DNA of 64,000 nucleotides from Pseudorhodoferax aquiterrae (GCF_014652235.1 NZ_BMYK01000023.1:46196-110195); one strand, 5' to 3'. Shown: positions 14,504 through 22,956, counted from the first letter of the stretch. A program made the numbers and translations. Notes: a model not told the origin generated them from the letters alone.

Positions 14504-16312
14504 CTAGGCGGCACGCCGGCGCCAGGCCAGCAGCGCCAGCGCCCACAGGCCGGCGCCCCACCACCAGCCGCTGGCTCCGCCACCACCACCACCGCCGTCA
14601 CCGCCGCTGCCATTCGCGCTGGCCGTGGCGGCGAGCCTGGCCACGTCGCGCTGACCGGCGTTGTCCGTCACGGTCAAGCTGAACACATAGGAACCGGCCA
14701 CGGGCAAGGTCGCCGTGGTGTTCGCCGCGGACGGGTTGGCGATGGACGCGGTGGCGGGGCCAGAAACCTGGGCCCAGCGGTACGCCACGATGCTGGCCCC
14801 CGTGCTGGCCGTGCTGCCATTGCCGTTCAGCGCCACGGCGTTGCCCGCCGGAACGGTGGTCACGGGTGCGGCGACAGCACGCGGCACGAGCGAAGAACCC
14901 GCCGCCAGCACGGCCTGCGCGCCATCGAGCAGGCCGGCGCCGCAGGTGCTGGTGTCGCAGTTGCATGGCACCGTGCCATTGGTGCTGCACCGCAGTGCGC
15001 CGGCGACCGCCACGTGGGGCCGCGCCGCATCCTGCATGCGCACCACGAGTTGTGCCGGGGTCAGCGCCGGGTTGACGGCCAGCATCAGCGCCGCCACGCC
15101 TGCCGCCTGCGGCGAGGAGAAGCTCGTGCCCAGCTTTTCGCCGTAGGTGTCTACACCGGGCGTGGTGATTCCGTTGTTGTCCAGGGAATAGATCGGCCGC
15201 GTCTGGGTGCCACCCGGCGCAGAGATGCCAACGCGCGCGCCGTAGTTGGAATAGGCGGTCTTGCGCCCATCCTCCTGCACCGCGCCGACGGCCAGCACGC
15301 CATTGCAGTCGGCCGGCCTGGCCACGGCACCGGCCTCGTTGCCCGCGGCCACCACCAGCAGCGCACCGGCATCGGTGATTTCGTCGATCACGTCCTGGTA
15401 GCTGGGGCTGCAGGCGGCGTCGCCGCCGAAGCTCAGGTTCAGCACGCGGGCCGGGGTGGCGTTCGCCGGTGCCCCGGCCACGCTCAGGCCCGCGGCCCAG
15501 CGCATGCCGTCCAGCAGGTCGGACAGGAGCGCACCGCACTTGCCGGCGATGCGCACGGGCAGCACCTTGGCCTGCCAGTCGATGCCGGCCACGCCCAGGC
15601 CGTTGTTGGTGGCCGCTGCGATCTGGCCGGCGATGAAGGTGCCATGCCAGGAGCTGGCCTCCGTGTCGCAGGTGGAGAACAGCGGCGAGCGCTTGTCCGA
15701 CTCGCTGACCCAGTCGCCCGGGTCGTTGGGATCGGCGTCGCGGCCATCGCCATCGTTGGAGTACTCCACTTCACTCACGAAGTCGTACCCCGCGACGAGG
15801 CGGCCCGCCAGGTCGGGGTGGTTCAGGCGCACGCCGACATCCAGCACCGCCACGACCACCGAGCCGCTGCCCGTCGTGACGTCCCAGGCGGCCGGCATGT
15901 TCATGGCTGCGGCGTAGGTGGTCGGCGCCTGCAAGTGCCACTGCCTCACATAGTCCGGGTCGCTCGGAACGGCCAGGCGCCGCACGCGCACGTCGGGCTC
16001 CACGTCCAGCACATCGGGATTCAGGCGCAGGCGCCGCACCGTGGCCTCGAGCTGGGCGCCGGACTGCGCGGCCGGCATGCGCAGCAGCTGGTGGTGCCGG
16101 CCGACGGTACGCTCGTCCTCGAAGCCCACGCCCGCGGCGTTGGCCACGGAGCGCAGGCGCTCGCGCGCCGCCTGCGGCGCCTCGCGCGTCGAAGCCGTGG
16201 ACTCGGCCTGCGGCTTGAGCCGCACGATCAGGTTGCGGACCGGCTCCTGGCTGGTCTGGGCCGGGGCCAGCAGCGGAACAGCGAGCAATGCAGCAGCGAT
16301 GAATTTGAGCAT
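14504..16312 (-). CDS. Exported S8 (subtilisin-like) serine protease with C-terminal membrane anchor/sorting tail
   Basis: The 602-residue chain starts with a signal peptide (about 1-19, ending APAQ), followed by an inhibitor-like propeptide region (about 25-110) and the S8 domain. Catalytic residues are Asp158 (AVLDVGV), His223 (SSWHGTFIAG) and Ser397 (GTSFSSPQAAG), with oxyanion Asn325. A PKD/Ig-like domain follows (about 490-570), then a run of glycines, a short hydrophobic WWWGAGLWALALLAW segment and terminal RRR. That tail matches the layout of GlyGly-CTERM-type sorting signals processed by rhombosortases. Start 16312 is chosen because it gives a clean signal peptide. It is transcribed divergently from slyD and is probably monocistronic. 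Confidence 0.9.
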   Translation of the reverse strand: MLKFIAAALLAVPLLAPAQTSQEPVRNLIVRLKPQAESTASTREAPQAARERLRSVANAAGVGFEDERTVGRHHQLLRMPAAQSGAQLEATVRRLRLNPDVLDVEPDVRVRRLAVPSDPDYVRQWHLQAPTTYAAAMNMPAAWDVTTGSGSVVVAVLDVGVRLNHPDLAGRLVAGYDFVSEVEYSNDGDGRDADPNDPGDWVSESDKRSPLFSTCDTEASSWHGTFIAGQIAAATNNGLGVAGIDWQAKVLPVRIAGKCGALLSDLLDGMRWAAGLSVAGAPANATPARVLNLSFGGDAACSPSYQDVIDEITDAGALLVVAAGNEAGAVARPADCNGVLAVGAVQEDGRKTAYSNYGARVGISAPGGTQTRPIYSLDNNGITTPGVDTYGEKLGTSFSSPQAAGVAALMLAVNPALTPAQLVVRMQDAARPHVAVAGALRCSTNGTVPCNCDTSTCGAGLLDGAQAVLAAGSSLVPRAVAAPVTTVPAGNAVALNGNGSTASTGASIVAYRWAQVSGPATASIANPSAANTTATLPVAGSYVFSLTVTDNAGQRDVARLAATASANGSGGDGGGGGGGASGWWWGAGLWALALLAWRRRAA

Positions 16313-16437
16313 GCGCGGCGTTGTAGCACGGCGCGGTGGTACGCCGCGTGGGAAATGCATGACAGCGTGTGACGCCCCACCGGCTTGCACGACAATCGGC
16401 GCCCTCGCGCGACCGCGCCCACCGACTCCGCAGCACC

Positions 16438-16911
16438 ATGAAGATCAGCAAAGACACCGCCGTCACCCTGCACTACAGCGTGACCGAAGCCAATGGCAAG
16501 CCGCTGGCCAGCCGCGAAACCACGGACTACCTGCACGGCGGCTACGGCAACACCCTGCCCAAGATCGAGGAGGCGCTGGAAGGCCAGGAAACCGGCTTTC
16601 GCGTGACGCTGGAGCTGCAGCCCGAGGACGCCTTCGGCCGCCGCGAGGAGGCGCTGGCGCGCACCATCTCCAAGAAGGACTTCCCGCCCGGCGTGAAGGT
16701 CGGCGGCCAGCTGCGCGGCATGACCGAGGACGGTCGCGAACAGTTCTTCACGGTCATGAAGATCAAGGGCGACCAGGTGCTGCTGGACGCCAACCATCCC
16801 TGGGCCGACAAGGCGCTCAAGTTCACCTTGCAGGTGGGCGGCGTGCGCGCGGCCACGGCCGAGGAGATCGCCCACGGCCATGTGCACGGCGGCCACGGCC
16901 ACCACCACTGA
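16438..16911 (+). CDS. slyD: FKBP-type peptidyl-prolyl isomerase, SlyD-like
   Basis: A 157-residue cytoplasmic folding helper. The FKBP halves surround an insert-in-flap domain (about residues 70-125), with YSVTEANGKPLASR at the front and GNTLPKIEEALEGQETG as the active-site strand and helix. The histidine-rich tail HGHVHGGHGHHH is a nickel/metal-binding extension as in SlyD. The ATG at 16438 is the SlyD-length start; an upstream extension is not family-like. The stop lies directly against the stop of the convergent PAP2 gene, with no intergenic base. Confidence 0.9.
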   Translation: MKISKDTAVTLHYSVTEANGKPLASRETTDYLHGGYGNTLPKIEEALEGQETGFRVTLELQPEDAFGRREEALARTISKKDFPPGVKVGGQLRGMTEDGREQFFTVMKIKGDQVLLDANHPWADKALKFTLQVGGVRAATAEEIAHGHVHGGHGHHH

Positions 16912-17544
16912 TCAGCGCCGGCGCTGTTCGCGGTGCAGCATGTGGCGCGTGTAGACCGCGTCGCGGCTGGAGGCCAGCAGCGCCATCTTCTGCACGAGGC
17001 CATGGGTCTCGGCGGGCTGGCCCATCTGCGGCATCAGGCCCAGCATGCCGGCCAGCGCCATCGGCACCCAGCGCTGGCGCAGGCGCACCGTGCGGCCCGC
17101 AGCCCAGGCGATCGGCAGCGCAGCAGCCAGCGCCCCCAGCGCGAAGCCGGCTACGACCTCCGACACCGAGTGCGCGTTCAACACCACGCGCGAGACGCTG
17201 ACGAGCACGCCCACCAGCAGGCCGGCGGCGATGCCCAGCACCTGCAGGCGCCGCGACCGGTCGGCCACTGCCAGCCATGCCCCCATGGTGAACACCCCGG
17301 TCGCGACCGTCGCGTGGCCGCTGATGCCCGTGAAATCCAGCGCGGCGCTGCCGATGCCCCAGCCCATGAAGGCCAGCTTGCTGGCCAGCACCAGCAGCAC
17401 GGCGGTGCCGAAAGACAGCACCCACACCAGCGCCAGCGGCGCATGCCGTGTCTTGACCAGCCACAGCGCCAGCACCAGCGCGGCGGGCAGCAGCAGCGCA
17501 GAGTTGCCGAGGTGGGTGACGGTGGTCCAGAAATGCAGGGGCAC
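16912..17544 (-). CDS. PAP2-family membrane phosphatase
   Basis: A 210-residue integral membrane protein with about five to six hydrophobic segments and the PAP2 acid phosphatase motifs SGHATVATG (near residue 75) and SRVVLNAHSVSEVVAG (near 118). The first conserved motif (K-x6-RP) is not obvious. This resembles other short bacterial PAP2 proteins with a relaxed motif 1, which act on lipid phosphates such as undecaprenyl pyrophosphate or phosphatidic acid. The C-terminal tail is basic. It is convergent with slyD and lies downstream of the TetR gene on the same strand, but a hairpin separates them. Confidence 0.8.
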   Translation of the reverse strand: MPLHFWTTVTHLGNSALLLPAALVLALWLVKTRHAPLALVWVLSFGTAVLLVLASKLAFMGWGIGSAALDFTGISGHATVATGVFTMGAWLAVADRSRRLQVLGIAAGLLVGVLVSVSRVVLNAHSVSEVVAGFALGALAAALPIAWAAGRTVRLRQRWVPMALAGMLGLMPQMGQPAETHGLVQKMALLASSRDAVYTRHMLHREQRRR

Positions 17545-17570
17545 GTGCCGATTGTGCGGTGCCGCAATGA

Positions 17571-17591
17571 AGCCCGCGCCGACGCGGGGCT
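17571..17591 (-). terminator. Candidate terminator hairpin at the end of the TetR gene
   Basis: The arms AGCCCGCG and CGCGGGGCT (one mismatch) flank CCGA and overlap the TetR stop codon. A short T-rich tail (TTCATT) follows on the minus strand. The call is weak to moderate. Confidence 0.35.
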
Positions 17592-18264
17592 ACAAGCCGC
17601 GTTCCACCATGTCGAGCAGGCGTTCTCCCAGGGCGTCCACCTGGGCGGGCGGCAGGCCGCGCAGCGGCCCGTCCAGCAGCAGCAGCGCCAGACCGTGCAC
17701 GGTGGACCAGGCCAGGAATTCGGCCCCCGGCCGGCGCTCTGGCGGCAGCGCCCCGGCCGCCACCAGCGCGTCGAGCGCCGCACCGAGATGGCGGAACGGA
17801 TCCAGGCCGGACCGGCCGGCCTTGGCCGGATCGGGCGTGGCCGCGAGCGCAAAGCGCCCGCCGAACGCGGTGCGGAACAAGCCCGTGTGCGCCTGCGCGA
17901 AACCCAGGTAGCCCGCGCCCACGGCACGCACGCGGGCACGGGCGCGCGCCACCGCATCGCCCTGCGCGGGCAATTGCGCCATGCGCGCCTCCATCGCCTC
18001 GGCCACGGCGGCCACGGCGCCGGCGCGCACGGCGTCCAGCAAATCCTCGCGGTTGGCGAAATGGCGGTAGGCCGCGTTGGGCGCCACGCCGGCGCGGCGC
18101 GTGGCCTCGCGCAGCACCACGGCATCGGGCCCGCCCTCGGCGGCCAAGGCCAGCCCGGCCTCCAGCAGTGCGCGGCGCAGGTCGCCATGCCGGTAGCTGC
18201 CGCGCGCGGGCAGGGTCCGGGTGCGGGACGGAGGTGTGTTTTCTGCCATGTGGACAGCGTCCAT
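17590..18264 (-). CDS. TetR/AcrR-family transcriptional regulator
   Basis: A repressor of about 219-224 residues. The N-terminal HTH reads YRHGDLRRALLEAGLALAAEGG...VLREATRRAGVAPNAAYRHFANREDLL, and the C-terminal half is a WHG-type ligand-binding domain. Two starts are possible: ATG 18264 (M-D-A-V-H-M) or ATG 18249 (MAENTPPS). Neither has a Shine-Dalgarno sequence, so the message may be leaderless. The palindrome TGGACAGCGTCCA lies on or just before the start and a near-inverted copy sits by the divergent VOC gene, so it most likely represses itself and that gene. Confidence 0.87.
   Translation of the reverse strand: MDAVHMAENTPPSRTRTLPARGSYRHGDLRRALLEAGLALAAEGGPDAVVLREATRRAGVAPNAAYRHFANREDLLDAVRAGAVAAVAEAMEARMAQLPAQGDAVARARARVRAVGAGYLGFAQAHTGLFRTAFGGRFALAATPDPAKAGRSGLDPFRHLGAALDALVAAGALPPERRPGAEFLAWSTVHGLALLLLDGPLRGLPPAQVDALGERLLDMVERGL
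18251..18263. promoter_or_regulatory. TetR operator candidate 1 (TGGACAGCGTCCA)
   Basis: A perfect inverted repeat, TGGAC/GTCCA around AGC, covers the TetR start region and suits autorepression. Confidence 0.55.
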
Positions 18265-18284
18265 TATTGCTGCCAGAATCTTTG

Positions 18285-18297
18285 TGGACGCTGTTCA
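18285..18297. promoter_or_regulatory. TetR operator candidate 2 (TGGACGCTGTTCA)
   Basis: This is the reverse complement of candidate 1 with one base change. It lies 24 bases before the ATG of the VOC gene and 34 bases (start to start) from candidate 1, about three helix turns. Confidence 0.55.
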
Positions 18298-18320
18298 CAT
18301 TGATCCAAAGGAGGCAGTCC

Positions 18321-18767
18321 ATGCAGGTTCAGGCATATCTTTCCTTCGAGGGCCGCTGCCAGGAGGCCCTCGACTTCTACCGCGACAAGCTCGGGGCCCA
18401 GGTCGGCTTTCTGATGCGTTTCAAGGACGCGCCGCCCATGGACCAGCCTGCGCCCGAGGGCTGCGCCGGCGGCCCGCCGCCGGACGGCGAAAAGATCATG
18501 CATTCGGAGCTGCGCATAGGCGACTCCACGCTGATGGCCACCGACGGCATGGTCAGCGGCAAGCCGAGCTTCGCCGGCATCTCGCTCTCGCTGCTGGTGG
18601 CCGACGCGGCCGAGGCACAGCAGCGTTTCGATGCGCTGGCCGATGGCGGCCAGGTGCAGATGCCTCTGGCCAAGACCTTCTTCAGTCCGGCCTTCGGCAT
18701 GGTGGCCGACCGCTTCGGTGTGCAGTGGATGGTCGTCGCGCAAGATCCCAACCAGGCCACGCGCTGA
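18321..18767 (+). CDS. VOC-family (glyoxalase/PhnB-like) protein
   Basis: A 148-residue vicinal-oxygen-chelate protein of the PhnB/DUF3335-like type: YLSFEGRCQEALDFYRDKLGAQ at the front, HSELRIGDSTLMATDG in the centre, and FGMVADRFGVQWMVV at the end. Members act as dioxygenases, lyases or resistance proteins, and PhnB-like ones are mostly uncharacterised. A very strong ribosome-binding site (AAAGGAGG, 18307-18314) precedes the start. It is divergent from the TetR gene and downstream of a predicted TetR operator, so it is probably inducible. The next gene, DUF1579, follows in 16 bases and is likely co-transcribed. Confidence 0.88.
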   Translation: MQVQAYLSFEGRCQEALDFYRDKLGAQVGFLMRFKDAPPMDQPAPEGCAGGPPPDGEKIMHSELRIGDSTLMATDGMVSGKPSFAGISLSLLVADAAEAQQRFDALADGGQVQMPLAKTFFSPAFGMVADRFGVQWMVVAQDPNQATR

Positions 18768-18783
18768 ACCGGAGGCCACTGCG

Positions 18784-19269
18784 ATGGAACCGACCAAGCC
18801 CCTTGCTCAGCACCGTTGGCTGCAGCAGCTCGTCGGCGAATGGACCATGCAGGGCGAGGCCGACATGGGCCCCGGCGAACCGCCCAGCCACAGCACGGGC
18901 ACCGAGAGCGTGCGCATGCTCGGCGAACTGTGGGTGGTGCTGGAAGGCCAGGCCCAGATGCCCGAGGGCGGCGACACCGGCCACATGCGCATGACGCTGG
19001 GCTACGACCCGGACCGCCAGGCCTTCGTCGGCAACTGGGTCGGCTCGATGATGACGCTGATGTGGGTCTACCAGGGCCAGCTCGACGCCACGGGCAAGGT
19101 GCTCACGCTGGACACCGAAGGCCCGAGCTTTGCCGGCGACGGCACGACGGTGCGCTACCAGGACGTGATCACGCTGGTCGACGCGAACACGCGCACGCTG
19201 CACTCGCAGACGCTGGGCCAGGACGGCCAGTGGAAGCGCTTCATGACGGCGACCTACAAGCGACAGTAG
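18784..19269 (+). CDS. DUF1579-family protein
   Basis: A 161-residue protein matching DUF1579: the opening HRWLQQLVGEWTMQGEA, the central TLGYDPDRQAFVGNWVGSMM, and the terminal MTATYKRQ. The fold is expected to be a lipocalin-like barrel; no function is established. These proteins often sit beside VOC/PhnB genes, as here, under the same TetR-type control. No signal peptide is seen. The start at 18784 gives the family length. Confidence 0.85.
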   Translation: MEPTKPLAQHRWLQQLVGEWTMQGEADMGPGEPPSHSTGTESVRMLGELWVVLEGQAQMPEGGDTGHMRMTLGYDPDRQAFVGNWVGSMMTLMWVYQGQLDATGKVLTLDTEGPSFAGDGTTVRYQDVITLVDANTRTLHSQTLGQDGQWKRFMTATYKRQ

Positions 19270-19303
19270 GCACGCGCGGGCTCGGGTAGGCTCGCGCCCC
19301 GCC

Positions 19304-20524
19304 ATGTCCACGCCTTCCCTGCCTTCCCCGCGCACCGCCTGGCCCATGCTGCTGGCGCTGACGGCCGCCTTCGCCATGAGCCAGGCCTTCCGCACGCTGG
19401 CCGCCATCCTGGCGCCGCCGCTGCAGGCCGAGTTCCATCTTTCGCCGCAACAGCTCGGCCTGTTCGCGGCGAGCTTCCATTTCGCCTTCGGTGCGCTGCA
19501 GCTGTTCATCGGCATCGGCATGGACCTGCACGGCCTTCGCCGCACCGTGCTGACGGCGTTTCCGCTGGCCATCGCGGGCGCGGCCGTGTCGGCGCTGGCC
19601 ACGGGCCAGGGCGGGCTGATCCTGGGCCAGCTGTTGATCGGCGTGGGCTGCGCGCCGGCCTTCCTGGCCTGCACGCTTTTCATCGCGCAGAACTTCCCGG
19701 CTGAGCGCTTTGCCATGCTGTCGGGCCTGGTGCTCATGCTGGGTGGCACGGGCATGCTGTTCACGGGCACGCCGCTGGCCTGGTTGATCGAGGCCCATGG
19801 CTGGCGCTGGGGCATGTGGCTGCTGGCGGCCGGCTCGGCCGCAGCCTGGGCGCTGGTCTGGTGGAAGGTGCCGCACCGGCCGCCTGCCGCCGCGGCGCGC
19901 GAATCGCTGGGCCAGGCCCTGCGCGCCTTTGGCGCGCTGTTCCTGATGCCGCACACCTGGGGCATCGTCTGCATGTCGGCCGTGAACTACGCCTCCTTCC
20001 TGACGCTGCGTGGCCTGTGGCTGGGCCCGATGCTGGTCGAGCGCCATGGGCTGTCGCTGCTCGTGAGCGGCCATGTGGCACTGCTGGTGTCGGTGGTCTC
20101 GCTGGTCAGCCCGCCGCTGTTCGGCCGCTTCGACCCCGGCGGCATGGCGGCGCGGCGCCGGCGCATCGGCCGCTGCACGCTGGCCATGGCGGCGTTGTTC
20201 GTGGCCATGGCGCTGCTGCGCGGTCTGGTGGCCGACGTGCTGCTGGCGGTGGCCGTGGCCTGCCTGTCCGGCTACATGGTGCTGCAGTACGCCGACGTGC
20301 GCGCCGCCTACCCGCCGGCCATGATCGGCCGCGCGCTGTCAGTGTTCACCATGGCCATGTTCATGGGCGTGGCGCTCATGCAATGGGGCACGGGCTGGGT
20401 GGCGGCACAGGCAGCCGGCTGGGGCGCAGAGACCTTCACGGCACCGCTGCTGGCGATCGCAGCGGCGCTGCTGCTGGGCGCACTGGCCTACCGCTGGCTG
20501 CCGCAGCCGCCTGCGTCGACTTGA
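19304..20524 (+). CDS. MFS transporter
   Basis: A 406-residue major facilitator with about 12 hydrophobic segments. The first-loop motif reads GIGMDLHGLRRTVL, a variant of the MFS GxxxDRxGRR signature, and a second-half counterpart is GRFDPGGMAARRRR. It starts 34 bases after the DUF1579 gene and could belong to that transcript. Direction and substrate are unknown; proteins of this shape include drug, sugar-acid and cyanate carriers. It converges with the response-regulator gene with a three-base gap. Confidence 0.85.
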   Translation: MSTPSLPSPRTAWPMLLALTAAFAMSQAFRTLAAILAPPLQAEFHLSPQQLGLFAASFHFAFGALQLFIGIGMDLHGLRRTVLTAFPLAIAGAAVSALATGQGGLILGQLLIGVGCAPAFLACTLFIAQNFPAERFAMLSGLVLMLGGTGMLFTGTPLAWLIEAHGWRWGMWLLAAGSAAAWALVWWKVPHRPPAAAARESLGQALRAFGALFLMPHTWGIVCMSAVNYASFLTLRGLWLGPMLVERHGLSLLVSGHVALLVSVVSLVSPPLFGRFDPGGMAARRRRIGRCTLAMAALFVAMALLRGLVADVLLAVAVACLSGYMVLQYADVRAAYPPAMIGRALSVFTMAMFMGVALMQWGTGWVAAQAAGWGAETFTAPLLAIAAALLLGALAYRWLPQPPAST

Positions 20525-20527
20525 GCG

Positions 20528-21184
20528 TCACGCATGGCCGACCTGCAGGTCGGCATACGACACCGCGTACTTCACCAGCGCGGCCTGGCCTTCGATGCGC
20601 AGCTTGCGGCGCAGGTGCAGCCGGTGCGTCTCCACCGTGCGCACCGAGGCGCCGAGCGCATCGGCGATCTCTCGGTTCGAGCAGCCGTCGGCCAGCAGCG
20701 AGAGCACGGCCGATTCCTTGGGCGTGAGATGGCCCCAGGCCCGTGTGACGGGCGGCGGCGCGGGCTCGATCGGCAGCGGCAGGCCCGGGCTGAAGTAGCG
20801 CCCGCCCGCGTGCACGGCGTCGATGGCCTCGACCAGGTGGTGGCCCGGGCCGTCCTTGAGCACATAGCCCTGCACCTGCAGCGCGACCGCGCGGCGCACG
20901 TACTCGGCGTCCTGGTGCATGGACAGCACCAGCAGCTTGAGCGCGGGAAAGCGCGTGCGGAACAGACCGGCCAGCTGGATGCCGCTGGCGTCCGGCATGC
21001 GGATGTCGGTGACCACGATGTCGGGCTGCAGCGTGGCGGCCAGCTCTTCGGCCTCGCGCACGCTGCCGGCCTCGCCGACGACGCGGATGTGCGGCGTGGC
21101 ATGCAGGCGCATGCGCACGCCGTCGCGCAGCAGCGGGTGGTCGTCGACCAGCAGCACGCGGACGGTGGCAGGTTCTTGGGTCAT
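20528..21184 (-). CDS. LuxR/NarL-type response regulator
   Basis: A 218-residue two-domain regulator. The receiver domain has the acidic pair VDD (13-15), phospho-acceptor Asp60 (VVTDIRMPD) and Lys in VLKDG; the C-terminal LuxR HTH reads LTPKESAVLSLLADGCSNREIADALG. It overlaps the kinase gene by four bases (TCAT on the plus strand), so the pair is one operon. Likely targets are the divergent RidA/PLP-enzyme genes across the 342-base promoter gap. This target assignment is inference from position. Confidence 0.92.
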   Translation of the reverse strand: MTQEPATVRVLLVDDHPLLRDGVRMRLHATPHIRVVGEAGSVREAEELAATLQPDIVVTDIRMPDASGIQLAGLFRTRFPALKLLVLSMHQDAEYVRRAVALQVQGYVLKDGPGHHLVEAIDAVHAGGRYFSPGLPLPIEPAPPPVTRAWGHLTPKESAVLSLLADGCSNREIADALGASVRTVETHRLHLRRKLRIEGQAALVKYAVSYADLQVGHA

Positions 21185-22614
21185 GGTGTGGACGAGGCCA
21201 GGGGCATCGGTGGAGTCGCGGAAACAGGCGCCGCACGCGCGGGCCCGGCAGCAGCCTGCGGCAAGGGCAGCCAGGCCGTGATGCACGTGCCGTGGCGGCC
21301 GGATTCGATGGACAGCGTGCCGCCCAGGCTCTCGGCACGCTCGCGCATGTTGCGCAGGCCGATGCCGCGCGTGCCGTCGCCGGTGACGCTGCGCAGGTCG
21401 AAGCCCCGGCCGTCGTCGACGACCTGCAGGCCGACGCCGCGGCGCTGACCGTCCAGCACGATGTCCACGCGCGAGGCCTGGGCGTGGTTGCGGCAGTTCT
21501 GCAAGGCTTCCTGTGCGATGCGGAACAGCACCGTGCCGTGCTCGGCCGGCAGCGGCCCGGTCGCACCCCGGCACACCAGACCGACCGCGAAGGCACCGCT
21601 TTCCTGCACCTGCTGCGCGAGCAGCGTGAGCGCCGGCGCCAGGCCCAGGTCGTCGAGCAGGGCCGGGCGCAGCCCGTGCGAGACGCGCCGGATCTCCACC
21701 AGCGCGCTGGACAGGCGCGCCAGCCCCTGGTCCAGCGCTTGGCGCGGCGCCGCCGGGGCGGCCGTGGCCGGGTCGGCCAGCTGCAGCTGCGCGGTCTCGA
21801 GCAGGAACTTGGACGAGGCCAGCACCTGCACCACGCCGTCGTGCAGCTCGCGCGCCACGCGCACGCGCTCGTCCTCCTGCGAACGCACCACGCGGCGCGC
21901 CAGGCGACGCAGCTTGTCGCTGGAGACGCGGTGGTCCTTGAGGTTGAGCACCAGGCCGCCCAGCCCGATCAGCACCACGCAGACCGCGGCAATGGCGTAG
22001 ATGCGCTGGCGCGTGGCTTCGATGTTGGTGCGCGCACCGCTCTCGATGGCCTGCAGCGCGCCCTGCACGTCGTCCAGGTAGATGCCGGTGCCGATCACCC
22101 AGTCCCAGCCCGGCACCGTGAGCACATAGGCCATCTTGGGCACGACCGACCGGGAGCTCGGCTTGCTCCAGCTGTAGTGCACCACGCCGCCGCCGCGGCG
22201 CGCGACATGGAGGATGCGCTGCGCCGAATCGGCGCCGGCCGGATCGTTGGGATCGCAGAAGTCCACGCCCTGCATGGGCAAGGTCTTGGGGTCGATCAGC
22301 AGCTGGCCATGCTGGTCGTAGACGAAGAAGTAGCCGTTCTCGCCGAACTGCATGCGCGCCAGCGTGGCCAGCGCCTGCTCCTTGCGGGCGCCGACCTCGC
22401 CCGGCCCCTCCGCGATGCGCACCAAGGTGTTGCGCGCAAGCTCGACGTAGTGCTTGAGCTCGGCCTCCTTGCTTTGCATGAAGGCCTTCTGCACGAGCGA
22501 TTGCTCCTCGCGCACGAGCTTGTAGGTCTGCTGCTGCATGGTGGCGCCCATGAGCAGCAGGGCGACCACGATGGGAACCCCCGAGAGCAGCACCAGCTTG
22601 AGGCGCAACTGCAT
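21181..22614 (-). CDS. Membrane histidine kinase with extracytoplasmic Cache domain
   Basis: A 477-residue sensor. It has one membrane segment near residues 5-25, a single Cache domain (about 30-200, with GENGYFFVYDQHGQLLIDP and WDWVIGTGIYLDDV), a second segment (about 205-223), a HisKA_3 dimerisation helix with His258 (ARELHDGVVQ), and a HATPase with DDGRGFD and GTRGIGLRNMRERA. Cache domains bind small ligands such as carboxylates or amines in the periplasm. The start at 22614 places the first helix at the terminus; a longer frame to 22668 is less likely. It is paired with the overlapping LuxR-type regulator and is divergent from an exported enzyme pair. Confidence 0.92.
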   Translation of the reverse strand: MQLRLKLVLLSGVPIVVALLLMGATMQQQTYKLVREEQSLVQKAFMQSKEAELKHYVELARNTLVRIAEGPGEVGARKEQALATLARMQFGENGYFFVYDQHGQLLIDPKTLPMQGVDFCDPNDPAGADSAQRILHVARRGGGVVHYSWSKPSSRSVVPKMAYVLTVPGWDWVIGTGIYLDDVQGALQAIESGARTNIEATRQRIYAIAAVCVVLIGLGGLVLNLKDHRVSSDKLRRLARRVVRSQEDERVRVARELHDGVVQVLASSKFLLETAQLQLADPATAAPAAPRQALDQGLARLSSALVEIRRVSHGLRPALLDDLGLAPALTLLAQQVQESGAFAVGLVCRGATGPLPAEHGTVLFRIAQEALQNCRNHAQASRVDIVLDGQRRGVGLQVVDDGRGFDLRSVTGDGTRGIGLRNMRERAESLGGTLSIESGRHGTCITAWLPLPQAAAGPARAAPVSATPPMPLASSTP

Positions 22615-22956
22615 CTCAGCGCCCCACTCCGGGGACCCGGTGCACCAAATTTTCGGAATGTGTAGCAACGTGCATGGCGAGCGTGAATGTGCAGAGCAAA
22701 CCCGGTGCCAGCCAGTGACGTTTCATTTTGAAACACTGCTGCGCCGCGGCAAAAACAGGCGTCGTGCGGCCCTGCTGCGTACTACCACGTAAGGGAAATG
22801 AAACGTCGCGCACAGCGTTGCCATTCCTAGAATTCATCGCAAGTTAGACCGCATTGCACTGCAGCAAAACGTCCCGGGAGGGTCTGGCTTCTTGTCGCTG
22901 CGCAGGGTCCCCAGCCCCGCGCGGTTCTCGATTCCAGAAGTAGGAAAGGTGGCTCC
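22615..22956. promoter_or_regulatory. Divergent control region, kinase versus RidA/PLP-enzyme genes
   Basis: This 342-base gap is less GC-rich than its surroundings and has no convincing gene. It contains a perfect 12-base inverted repeat, GACGTTTCATTT at 22717-22728 against AAATGAAACGTC at 22796-22807, and the smaller palindrome GTTTCATTTTGAAAC at 22720-22734. Between the arms lies GTACTACCACGTAAGGG (22779-22795), an element of the general kind bound by LuxR-type response regulators. I cannot place -35/-10 boxes confidently. Confidence 0.5.
22717..22807. repeat. Perfect 12-base inverted repeat pair in the kinase/RidA promoter gap
   Basis: The arms are 22717-22728 and 22796-22807, separated by 67 bases. 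A dyad this long in a promoter gap may be a pair of binding sites for one regulator, or a weak long-range stem. The left arm also forms a short palindrome with its own downstream bases. Confidence 0.5.

Noticed and set aside
13364..16372. A 1,000-codon open frame on the + strand opposite the hydratase, glutamyl hydrolase and subtilase genes
   Set aside because: It is composed of Ala/Arg/Gly/His-rich, low-complexity sequence and is antisense to three genes with clear motifs. Long antisense frames are expected at this GC content.
16384..16911. CRISPR or tandem repeat in the His-rich end of the SlyD gene
   Set aside because: The repeats are short codon repeats encoding the metal-binding tail; there are no spacers or constant repeat units.
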